Under the pieces are notes generated by a model that worked only from the letters and a program-made list of their open reading frames with translations, ran no database searches and was not told the DNA's origin. The translations under genes and the position numbers were made by a program. Below are positions 1 to 5,070 of a DNA stretch of 5,812 nucleotides, one piece after another. Each line of letters starts with the position of its first letter. The stretch's first letter is position 1. This DNA comes from Beijerinckiaceae bacterium (GTDB taxonomy: Bacteria; Pseudomonadota; Alphaproteobacteria; Rhizobiales; Beijerinckiaceae): contig JAKONB010000317.1 in assembly GCA_022702195.1 (NCBI GenBank), positions 1-5,812 on the forward strand, written 5' to 3'.

Positions 1-1
1 G

Positions 2-565
2 GACAAGAGCCACACCTGGCACGTCGACCCCCTCGACGGCACCACCAACTTCCTCCACGGCATCCCGCATTTCGCGATCTCGGTCGGGCTGGAGCGCGAC
101 GGGCAGATCGTGGCCGGCGTGATCTACGATCCGGCCAAGGACGAGCTGTTCGTCGCCGAACGCGGCAAGGGCGCTTATCTCAACAACCGTCGCCTGCGTG
201 TCTCCGGCCGCGACGACATGGCCGACGCCCTGGTGGCCTACGGCTCGCCCTATCTCGGCCGCGGCGACCATCCCAAGCTCCTGCGCGAAGTCGCCGCCGT
301 GATGGCGGTGACCGGCGGCATCCGCCGCTTCGGTTCGGCCGCCCTCGACCTCGCCTACGTGGCCTGCGGCCGCTCCGACCTGTACTGGGAGCGTGACCTT
401 CAGACCTGGGACATCGCGGCGGGCATCATCATGGTGCGCGAGGCCGGGGGCTTCGTCTCCAGCGCCGATGGCGGCGCCGAGCCGCTCGCCGCCCGTTCGG
501 TGGCGGCCGGCAACGAGCACTTGCACGGCGACCTGATCAAGCTGCTGCGCCGCGCCAACGCCTGA
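2..565 (+). CDS. suhB: Inositol monophosphatase family protein (SuhB-like), 5'-truncated by window edge
   Basis: Mg2+-dependent phosphatase of the inositol monophosphatase superfamily, which hydrolyses inositol-1-phosphate or related sugar and nucleotide phosphates in the cytoplasm. The open frame enters from the left edge and 187 residues are visible. The family is usually about 260 residues, so roughly 75 N-terminal residues, including the first metal-binding Glu region, are missing. Near the visible N-terminus is the signature VDPLDGTTNF, whose two Asp bind metal. It is followed by GIPHFAISVGLE and then GVIYDP. The C-terminal signature WDIAAGIIMVREAGG lies at about 409-453 and carries the third metal-binding Asp. 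GSAALDLAYVACGRSD also fits the family. The first internal GTG (110) falls after the active-site motif and cannot be the true start. The family is certain. The symbol is less so, because paralogues (CysQ, HisN-type histidinol-phosphatase) share these motifs. A hairpin follows the stop, so apt downstream may be a separate unit. Confidence 0.88.
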   Translation, partial: DKSHTWHVDPLDGTTNFLHGIPHFAISVGLERDGQIVAGVIYDPAKDELFVAERGKGAYLNNRRLRVSGRDDMADALVAYGSPYLGRGDHPKLLREVAAVMAVTGGIRRFGSAALDLAYVACGRSDLYWERDLQTWDIAAGIIMVREAGGFVSSADGGAEPLAARSVAAGNEHLHGDLIKLLRRANA

Positions 566-571
566 AGGCGG

Positions 572-589
572 GCCGGCTTTCCAGCCGGC
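572..589 (+). terminator. Hairpin after suhB-like gene, possible terminator
   Basis: A perfect 7-bp stem (GCCGGCT / AGCCGGC) closes a TTCC loop, starting 6 bases after the suhB-like stop codon. Beyond a one-base bulge the stem extends by four pairs (GCGG / CCGC). No T-run follows, so if it terminates transcription it is a weak or Rho-assisted site, which is common in GC-rich alphaproteobacteria. Read-through into apt cannot be excluded. Confidence 0.45.
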
Positions 590-644
590 TCCGCATCATG
601 CTCTAACCCCTCGTGTTTCACCGAACCCGCTGAGAGCCGCCCGC

Positions 645-1190
645 ATGGAATCCCGCCGCCACATCGCGCTGAAGGATTCGATTCGTTCGATTCCGGATTA
701 CCCGAAGCCCGGCATCGTGTTTCGCGACATCACCACCCTGCTCAGTGATCCGCGCGCCTTCCGGCGGGCGGTGGACGCGCTGGTGCATCCCTATGCGGGC
801 GGGCGGATCGATCAGGTCGCCGGCATCGAGGCGCGCGGCTTCATCCTCGGCGGCGCGGTGGCGCACCAGCTCTCGTCCGGCTTCGTGCCGATCCGCAAGA
901 AGGGCAAGTTGCCCCACAAGACGGTGTCGATCGCCTACGCGCTCGAATACGGCACCGACGAGATGGAGATCCACGTGGACGCCATCAAGCCGGGTGACCG
1001 GGTGCTCCTGGTGGACGACCTCATCGCCACCGGCGGCACGGCCTGCGCGGCGGTGAACCTGCTGCGCCGGATCGGCGCCGAGGTGGTGGCGGCCTGCTTC
1101 GTCATCGACCTGCCGGAAATCGGCGGCGCGCAGAAGCTGCGCGACCTCGACGTGCCGGTGCGGACCCTGATGGAATTCGACGGGCATTGA
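645..1190 (+). CDS. apt: Adenine phosphoribosyltransferase
   Basis: Cytoplasmic purine-salvage enzyme that converts adenine and PRPP to AMP and pyrophosphate. The 181-residue length is normal for bacterial Apt. The N-terminal stretch SIPDYPKPGIVFRDITTLL (about residues 14-32) is the typical Apt adenine-binding/hood region. GIEARGFILGGAVA (about 60-73) and VPIRKKGKLPHKT (about 81-93) match the family's core and flexible loop. The PRPP-binding motif VLLVDDLIATGGT lies at residues 120-132, with the acidic pair D124-D125 and the T129-G-G-T132 phosphate loop. The ATG at 645 is chosen because family alignment begins there and GAGAG (632-636) sits 8 bases upstream as a modest ribosome-binding site. 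The gene starts 79 bp after the suhB-like gene in the same direction and ends convergent with purQ. It looks complete, with no oddities. Confidence 0.96.
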   Translation: MESRRHIALKDSIRSIPDYPKPGIVFRDITTLLSDPRAFRRAVDALVHPYAGGRIDQVAGIEARGFILGGAVAHQLSSGFVPIRKKGKLPHKTVSIAYALEYGTDEMEIHVDAIKPGDRVLLVDDLIATGGTACAAVNLLRRIGAEVVAACFVIDLPEIGGAQKLRDLDVPVRTLMEFDGH

Positions 1191-1200
1191 GGGCCGCGTT

Positions 1201-1251
1201 CCTTCTCCCCCTGCGGGAGAAGGTGGCCGGCGGAGCGGGTCGGATGAGGGG
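1201..1251. repeat. Palindromic intergenic repeat element downstream of apt (possible apt terminator)
   Basis: A perfect 9-bp stem, CCTTCTCCC at 1201-1209 and GGGAGAAGG at 1215-1223, closes a 5-base loop and begins 10 bases after the apt stop. It continues into a tail (1224-1251) containing GGCGGAGCGGGTCGGATGAG. From memory, this layout (CTCCC-loop-GGGAG followed by a GGTCGGATGAGGG-like tail) matches short palindromic repeats scattered through intergenic regions of many alphaproteobacterial genomes, where they often sit after genes. Only one clear copy is in the window, so the repeat status rests on recall. It may double as the apt transcription terminator, although no T-run follows. Confidence 0.5.
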
Positions 1252-1332
1252 ACTATCCTGTCCCGAAAGGGCGGCTCCCTCCCGCAGCGGCTGGGATGAT
1301 CACACCGTGTCCGGTGCAAGGCGCGACGCGCC

Positions 1333-1354
1333 CTCCTCCCCGTGAGGGGGGGAG
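1333..1354. repeat. Second hairpin in the apt-purQ convergent gap
   Basis: CTCCTCCCC (1333-1341) pairs with GGGGGGGAG (1346-1354) around a GTGA loop, giving nine pairs with one T-G wobble on the + strand. It directly adjoins another near-palindrome, GGCGCG-A-CGCGCC, at 1320-1332. It resembles the stem of the element at 1201 (pyrimidine arm, short loop, purine arm ending in GGAGAA) and could be a diverged copy. It lies between convergent genes, so a role in bidirectional transcription termination is possible. Confidence 0.4.
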
Positions 1355-1398
1355 AAAGCGCCCTCGTCTCGAAGCCTTGGCGCAGAACAGCGACTATG

Positions 1399-1433
1399 CG
1401 GATCCGCCCGCCCGCCGGGGGAGGGGGGATCCG
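1399..1433 (-). terminator. Inverted repeat just downstream of purQ, possible terminator
   Basis: CGGATCC at 1399-1405 pairs with GGATCCG at 1427-1433. Two further 3-bp GC blocks inside (1407-1409 with 1423-1425, and 1411-1413 with 1419-1421) are separated by single mismatches. It starts 4 bases past the purQ stop when read on the - strand, which is where a terminator would be expected. There is no T-run. The GGATCC arms are themselves self-complementary, so other foldings are possible. Confidence 0.4.
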
Positions 1434-1437
1434 AAGA

Positions 1438-2118
1438 CTACGCCGCCAGGCTGGTGAACAGGCCGCGTCCGTCGGTGCCGCCCACGAGATCTTCCACGAA
1501 ATTCTCGGGATGGGGCATCATGCCCAGCACGTTGAGCTTCTCGGAGTAGATGCCGGCGATCGAGTTGAGCGAGCCGTTGCGGTTGGCATCCACCGTCAGG
1601 GCGCCGGAGGCGTCGCAGCAGCGGAAGGCCACGCGGCCCTCGCCTTCGAGGCGGGCGATGGTCTGCGCATCGGCGAAGTAGTTGCCCTCGCCATGGGCCA
1701 CACAGACGTCGATCACCTGATCCTTGGCATAGGCGGTGGTGAAGCGGGTATCGGCGCGCTCGACCCGCAGCATCTGGCGATGGCAGATGAAGCGCCGGTC
1801 GATGTTGCGCATCAACACGCCAGGCAGCAGGCCGGATTCGCACAGGATCTGGAAGCCGTTGCAGATGCCGAGCACGAGCCCGCCCCGTGCCGCATGGGCG
1901 CGCACCGCATCCATGGCCGCGGCCCGGCCCGCGATGGCGCCGCAGCGCAGGTAATCGCCGTACGAAAAACCGCCCGGCAGCACGGCGAGGTCGGTCCCCG
2001 CCGGAAGCTCGGTGTCGGCGTGCCAGACCTTGACCACCTCGGCGCCGGCCTGGGTGAGGGCACGGGCCACGTCCGCGTCGCGGTTGGAGCCCGGGAAGAC
2101 GACGATGGCGGCGCGCAT
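1438..2118 (-). CDS. purQ: Phosphoribosylformylglycinamidine synthase, glutaminase subunit PurQ
   Basis: Class I glutamine amidotransferase subunit of FGAM synthase. It releases ammonia from glutamine for the ATP-dependent conversion of FGAR to FGAM by PurL, the fourth step of de novo purine synthesis, in a PurL-PurQ-PurS complex. The 226-residue length fits the small-PurQ type. The N-terminus AAIVVFPGSNRDAD is typical. LPGGFSYGDYLRCGAIA (about 47-63) forms the oxyanion region, and GICNGFQIL contains the nucleophile C86. AHGEGNYF (about 141-148) is a PurQ hallmark. MPHPENFVED supplies the catalytic H203 and E205 near the C-terminus. The start codon overlaps the purS stop by one base (TGATG), which suggests translational coupling. 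purL is not in the window. All catalytic residues are present and the gene looks complete. Confidence 0.97.
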   Translation of the reverse strand: MRAAIVVFPGSNRDADVARALTQAGAEVVKVWHADTELPAGTDLAVLPGGFSYGDYLRCGAIAGRAAAMDAVRAHAARGGLVLGICNGFQILCESGLLPGVLMRNIDRRFICHRQMLRVERADTRFTTAYAKDQVIDVCVAHGEGNYFADAQTIARLEGEGRVAFRCCDASGALTVDANRNGSLNSIAGIYSEKLNVLGMMPHPENFVEDLVGGTDGRGLFTSLAA

Positions 2119-2357
2119 CAGGCGATCTCGATCGCGTAATTCTCGACGACCGTGTTGGCGAGGAGCTTCTCGCAGGCCGCCTTCAGGGTGGCCTCCGCCG
2201 TCGCCCGGTCGTCGCCGGCCAGCTCGATGTCGAAGACCTTGCCCTGGCGCACGCCGTCGATGCCCGACAGGCCGAAGGAGGACAGGGCCGCCTCGATCGC
2301 CTTGCCCTGCGGGTCCAGCACGCCGGTCTTCAGGGTGACGATGATGCGGGCTTTCAT
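2118..2357 (-). CDS. purS: Phosphoribosylformylglycinamidine synthase subunit PurS
   Basis: Small structural subunit of the three-part FGAM synthase. PurS dimers bridge PurL and PurQ and are needed for ammonia channelling. The 79-residue length is normal for the family. The characteristic beginning KARIIVTLKTGVLDPQGKA is followed by a conserved central stretch, GLSGIDGVRQGKVFDIEL (about residues 29-46), and the ending ACEKLLANTVVENYAIEI is typical. The gene precedes purQ with a one-base stop/start overlap. Its ATG has no strong Shine-Dalgarno sequence, only a weak GACGAG about 9 bases upstream. In many alphaproteobacteria purC lies directly upstream of purS. Here an unrelated small membrane protein gene is upstream, 85 bp away, so purSQ probably has its own promoter. 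Confidence 0.95.
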   Translation of the reverse strand: MKARIIVTLKTGVLDPQGKAIEAALSSFGLSGIDGVRQGKVFDIELAGDDRATAEATLKAACEKLLANTVVENYAIEIA

Positions 2358-2390
2358 GGGAACGGACTCGTCTCGTGACAGGGCGCTCTG

Positions 2391-2419
2391 GCGATAATCG
2401 GGAAACGCCGCCCTGGCAA
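2391..2419 (-). promoter_or_regulatory. Putative sigma-70-type promoter for purSQ
   Basis: Read on the - strand, TTGCCA (2419-2414; 5 of 6 to TTGACA) is followed by a 17-base spacer and TATCGC (2396-2391; matches TAT of the -10). Transcription would start about 27 bases before the purS ATG. A better -10-like hexamer, GATTAT (2399-2394), lies at a shorter, less favourable 14-base spacing. The location, in the 85-bp gap between the upstream gene and purS, is sensible. The match is weak and inferred by eye. Confidence 0.3.
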
Positions 2420-2442
2420 CGCGACGCGGCCGATAAGTCTCG

Positions 2443-2673
2443 TCAGCGACGGGACGCGGCGCGCAGCGGCTCGATGCTGGTGGCCCGGCGCCAGAGCTGG
2501 ATCATGATCCAGGCCGCGACCAAGCTGAACAGAGCCATCAGGACGTGCCCGACCGTGTCGCCGAGGTCGAACATCCCGGCGAGCGCCCAGCCGGCGGCGA
2601 TGGCCACGGCGAAAACTTCGGTGCCCACCAGCACCATCATGCTGACGATCGTGACGAGGTTGCGCAGGTTCAC
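2443..2673 (-). CDS. Small two-helix membrane protein of unknown function
   Basis: A 76-residue protein that I cannot assign to a named family. It has two clear hydrophobic helices: about residues 7-34 (LVTIVSMMVLVGTEVFAVAIAAGWALAG) and about 43-61 (HVLMALFSLVAAWIMIQLW). A short GDTV-containing loop joins them. A basic tail, RRATSIEPLRAASRR, would lie in the cytoplasm, placing both ends inside by the positive-inside rule. The chosen start is GTG (2673). An in-frame ATG is available only at residue 12, inside the first helix. No clear ribosome-binding site precedes the GTG, which weakens the start call. The coding pattern is convincing: codon third positions are GC-rich and the reading frame encodes a sensible membrane topology. 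It lies between actR and purS on the same strand, with gaps of 111 and 85 bp. It recalls a conserved hypothetical protein of Methylobacterium, from memory only. Confidence 0.72.
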   Translation of the reverse strand: MNLRNLVTIVSMMVLVGTEVFAVAIAAGWALAGMFDLGDTVGHVLMALFSLVAAWIMIQLWRRATSIEPLRAASRR

Positions 2674-2698
2674 AGGCGTTGGTCCCGTAATCTCGTCA

Positions 2699-2717
2699 CG
2701 CCCCGCTCGGCGGGGCG
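2699..2717 (-). terminator. Strong hairpin after actR, possible terminator of the actSR operon
   Basis: A perfect 8-bp stem, CGCCCCGC (2699-2706) with GCGGGGCG (2710-2717), closes a TCG loop. It lies 67 bases past the actR stop on the - strand and 25 bases before the GTG of the small membrane protein gene. There is no T-run on either strand, so it is not a canonical intrinsic terminator. It could equally be a 5' leader structure of the small gene. A second, imperfect hairpin (about 2777-2795) covers the actR stop codon itself. Confidence 0.4.
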
Positions 2718-2784
2718 ATGACGCTGTCTGCGGGCCGAGGTAGCCCGAACCGGGGCAACCCGCAATCGTGCCGGCTCTCCCGCC

Positions 2785-3387
2785 TCAGCGGGGAGCGCGC
2801 TTGGCCAGGATGCGCTGGAGGGTGCGGCGGTGCATGTTCAGGCGCCGCGCGGTCTCGGAGACGTTGCGGCTACACAGCTCGTAGACCCGCTGGATGTGCT
2901 CCCAGCGCACCCGGTCGGCCGACATCGGATTCTCCGGCGGGTCGGCGCGTTCCCCGGGCTGGGCCATCAGCGTCCCGTGGATCTCGTCGGCATCGGCCGG
3001 CTTGGCGAGGTAGTCGAAGGCGCCGAGCTTCACCGCCGTCACCGCCGTGGCGATGTTGCCGTAACCGGTGAGGATGACGCCGCGCGCTTCCGGCCGCTTC
3101 TCCTTGAGCCGGGCGATCACGTCGAGGCCGTTGCCGTCCGCCAGGCGCATGTCGATCACCGCGAAGGCAGGCGCGCGGGCATCCACCATGGACACGCCCT
3201 CGGCCACGCTCTCGGCGACCTGAACCTCGTATCCGCGCATCTCCATGGCGCGGGCGAGACGGGTCGAGAAAGGTTTATCATCGTCGACGATCAGGAGGCT
3301 GCGATCCGTGAAAGCAGCCAGGGGATCATTGTCGGTGAGCTGCAAGACGTCGGCGCTGGGCGCCGCCGTGCCGGTCTGCGTCAACAT
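2785..3387 (-). CDS. actR: Redox two-component response regulator ActR/RegA/PrrA
   Basis: DNA-binding partner of the redox sensor kinase encoded upstream. The family controls respiration, carbon and nitrogen fixation and, in phototrophs, photosynthesis genes according to redox state. The receiver domain spans about residues 29-140. LLIVDDDKPF holds the acidic pocket (D35-D37), D79 in VIDMRL is the phosphorylation site, T107 lies in ILTGYG and K129 in YLAKPAD. A short linker containing PPENPMSADRVRWEHIQ leads to a Fis-type helix-turn-helix, VSETARRLNMHRRTLQRIL (about 176-194), nearly invariant in the RegA family. The 200-residue length is about 16 longer than the 184 I recall for Rhodobacter RegA, the extra lying at the N-terminus. 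The ATG at 3387 is supported by a strong ribosome-binding site. The gene follows actS by 40 bp on the same strand. Confidence 0.96.
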   Translation of the reverse strand: MLTQTGTAAPSADVLQLTDNDPLAAFTDRSLLIVDDDKPFSTRLARAMEMRGYEVQVAESVAEGVSMVDARAPAFAVIDMRLADGNGLDVIARLKEKRPEARGVILTGYGNIATAVTAVKLGAFDYLAKPADADEIHGTLMAQPGERADPPENPMSADRVRWEHIQRVYELCSRNVSETARRLNMHRRTLQRILAKRAPR

Positions 3388-3392
3388 CGACG

Positions 3393-3399
3393 CTCCTCC
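3393..3399 (-). promoter_or_regulatory. Strong ribosome-binding site of actR
   Basis: On the - strand GGAGGAG ends 5 bases before the actR ATG (3387), the best Shine-Dalgarno match in the window. It fixes the start and so the longer N-terminus of ActR. The actS start has no comparable site, which would favour more regulator than kinase from a shared mRNA. Confidence 0.75.
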
Positions 3400-3427
3400 A
3401 GAATGACGGGTGTTCTTGGTCTGGACC

Positions 3428-4810
3428 TCATATAGGGGCTGCCCCCGGTTCGGTTAGGGGTTGCTCACTACTCAATTGCGCGTAAGGCCGCATGGTCACA
3501 TTTCGTTCGAAGGCGGAGCGCGGCCAGCTCACCCGCACCACGGCACCCGTCGCCCCGGTCGCGGAGGCGTTGGAGAGGGTCAGCTGCGCCCCCGAGCGCT
3601 CGATCAGCGTCTTGGCGATGAAGAGGCCGAGGCCGAGACCCGCCCCGGTGGTCTCGCCCCCCCGCGACCGGTCCGGGCTGCGGGTCGTGACGTAGGGCTC
3701 TCCGGCGCGCAGCAGCACCTCGCTCGAGAAGCCGGGGCCGTCGTCGCGGATCTCCAGCCACACCCGGTCGGGGGTCCAGCGAGCCTCGAGGATGACGCGC
3801 GTCTCGGCAAAATCGACGGCGTTGTCGACGATGTTGGCGAGCCCGAACAGCACGCCGGGATTGCGGCGGCAGACCGGTTCCGCCCCGTCGCCGCCCTGCG
3901 ACACGTCGAGGACCACACCCAGGGCGCGTTGGGGCGCCACTAGCTCCTCGACGAGGTGGCCGAGGCTGACCGTCTGGAGGAAACCGCCCTCGTCGTTGAG
4001 GGAGGTGAGCTTGGAGAGGATGCCGCGGCAACGGTCGACCTGGTCGCGCAGCAGGGCGAGGTCCTCCCGCACCCCCGGCGAGGCCGTGGGGGCGAGCTGG
4101 CGGGTGAGTTCCTTGGTCACCAGCATGATGGTGCCGAGGGGGGTGCCGAGTTCGTGGGCCGCCGCCGCCGCGAGTCCGTCGAGCTGCGAGAGATGCTGCT
4201 CGCGGGTGAGGACCAGCTCGGTGGCGGCGAGCGCCTGGGCGAGCTGGCGCGTCTCCTCGGCGACTTTCCAGGCATAGACGCCGGTGAAGGCGGTCCCCAG
4301 CAGGATCGCGGTCCAGACCCCCGAGACGTAGAGGAACGGCAATTCGAGGCGCCCGTCCGAGAACCAGGGCAGCGGGCGGTGGATCAGGGCCAGCAGCGTG
4401 GCGAGCCCCACCGCCAGCAGGCCCAGCGCCAGGGTCCGCTCGGGCGGAAGCGCGGTGGCCGAGATGAGGACCGGGGCGAGGAAGAGCAGCGAGAACGGGT
4501 TCTGCAGGCCGCCGGTGAGGAACAGCAGCGCGGCGAGCTGGACGATGTCGAAGGCCAGCAGCAGGGCCGCGGAATCGTCGCTGAGCCGGTAGCTCGCCGG
4601 AAACCGGATGCGCAGGGCGAGGTTCAGCCAGGACGAGGTGGCGATGACGAGGAAGCACCAGCCGAACGGCAGCGGAAGCCCGAGGCCGAATTGCGCGCCC
4701 ACCACGGCCGCGCTCTGGCCGGTGATTGCGAGCCAGCGCAACCGGACGAACGTGTCGAGCCGCAGGTGCCGCGCGTCCCGCACGAGGCTGTTGGTGCCGA
4801 TGTCCATCAT
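3428..4810 (-). CDS. actS: Membrane redox sensor histidine kinase ActS/RegB/PrrB
   Basis: Inner-membrane histidine kinase that senses redox state through quinones and a reactive cysteine and phosphorylates ActR. The 460 residues begin with about six hydrophobic helices (roughly 22-42, 47-67, 80-98, 106-122, 126-144, 160-181). The RegB ubiquinone-site heptapeptide GGLQNPF lies at 100-106 between helices 3 and 4. The dimerisation/H-box AAAAHELGTPLGTI has the phosphoacceptor H219. The RegB redox cysteine is C261, in DQVDRCRGIL. The ATPase domain shows the N box NIVDNAVDFA (326-335), G1 DDGPGF (356-361) and G2 GAGLGLGLF (389-397). A tail of about 30 residues follows the ATPase fold. Two tandem ATGs (4810 and 4807) could start translation. 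Neither has a clear ribosome-binding site, so the exact start is uncertain by one codon. The gene lies upstream of actR, co-oriented, and divergent from phaZ. Confidence 0.96.
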   Translation of the reverse strand: MMDIGTNSLVRDARHLRLDTFVRLRWLAITGQSAAVVGAQFGLGLPLPFGWCFLVIATSSWLNLALRIRFPASYRLSDDSAALLLAFDIVQLAALLFLTGGLQNPFSLLFLAPVLISATALPPERTLALGLLAVGLATLLALIHRPLPWFSDGRLELPFLYVSGVWTAILLGTAFTGVYAWKVAEETRQLAQALAATELVLTREQHLSQLDGLAAAAAHELGTPLGTIMLVTKELTRQLAPTASPGVREDLALLRDQVDRCRGILSKLTSLNDEGGFLQTVSLGHLVEELVAPQRALGVVLDVSQGGDGAEPVCRRNPGVLFGLANIVDNAVDFAETRVILEARWTPDRVWLEIRDDGPGFSSEVLLRAGEPYVTTRSPDRSRGGETTGAGLGLGLFIAKTLIERSGAQLTLSNASATGATGAVVRVSWPRSAFERNVTMRPYAQLSSEQPLTEPGAAPI

Positions 4811-4849
4811 GGGTAGGAAACGATAGGGCCGCTTGCCCCCGCGTCCATC

Positions 4850-4916
4850 CCCGGTCCTCGCCGGGCCGGATGATGCGGGACCTTCATCCGATGACGGGTT
4901 TGGCGCGTTGTCGCCA
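4850..4916. promoter_or_regulatory. Cluster of three inverted repeats in the divergent actS-phaZ region (candidate operators)
   Basis: The 260-bp gap between actS and phaZ must hold the promoters of both. Within it are three dyads: CCCGG-N6-CCGGG (4850-4865), CGGATGA-N10-TCATCCG (4867-4890) and TGGCG-N6-CGCCA (4901-4916). The last contains the core GCGTT (4905-4909), which agrees with the centre of the RegA/PrrA box as I recall it (GNGRCRTTNNGNCGC), although only about 7 of 11 defined positions match. No convincing -35/-10 pair is visible for either gene. The only AT-richer patch is near 4966-4979. GC-rich dyads arise easily by chance in this base composition, so the operator role is speculative. 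Confidence 0.3.
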
Positions 4917-5070
4917 GGACGGTGGTTTTCCGGAGGATGATCGACTCCTTCCCCCGGCGGTCCGCTCTAACTTATGTCTGTCGCAGTCGCATGGCTCGAT
5001 TCGGCGCCCGACCCAGCTGACGCGCTGGGCGAAGGACGACCGGCACCGCCACGGGGGAGACGTCAGGGTC

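Noticed and set aside
566..644. Possible dedicated apt promoter between the suhB-like gene and apt
   Set aside because: I could find no convincing -35/-10 pair in this 79-bp gap, only the hairpin and a modest ribosome-binding site, so no promoter is called.
618..1319. 233-codon - strand frame opposite apt
   Set aside because: It overlaps the whole of apt and extends into the palindromic intergenic repeat. The product is His/Arg-rich with no family resemblance, so it is a shadow of apt codon bias.
2121..2134. GCGATC-TC-GATCGC inverted repeat at the purS end
   Set aside because: It lies within purS coding sequence and is explained by Ile/Ala/Glu codons. There is no reason to call it a regulatory site.
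1342..2139. 265-codon + strand frame opposite purQ
   Set aside because: It covers purQ and starts inside an intergenic hairpin. It has no domain, and the composition is typical of an antisense shadow.
2830..3435. 201-codon + strand frame opposite actR
   Set aside because: The opposite strand encodes an unmistakable RegA-family regulator. This frame gives a His/Arg/Gly-rich product with no motifs.
3956..4816. Long + strand open frame of 286 codons opposite actS
   Set aside because: It is the complement of a well-supported kinase gene. Its product is a low-complexity Gly/Arg/Glu/Gln-rich chain with no recognisable domain, as expected of antisense frames in GC-rich DNA.
4870..5070. In-frame upstream extension of phaZ with earlier ATG codons (4870, 4873, 4891)
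   Set aside because: The frame is open upstream, but the encoded residues (for example SQSHGSIRRPTQL) resemble nothing in the family, codon choice changes there, and PhaZ homology begins right at the 5071 ATG.
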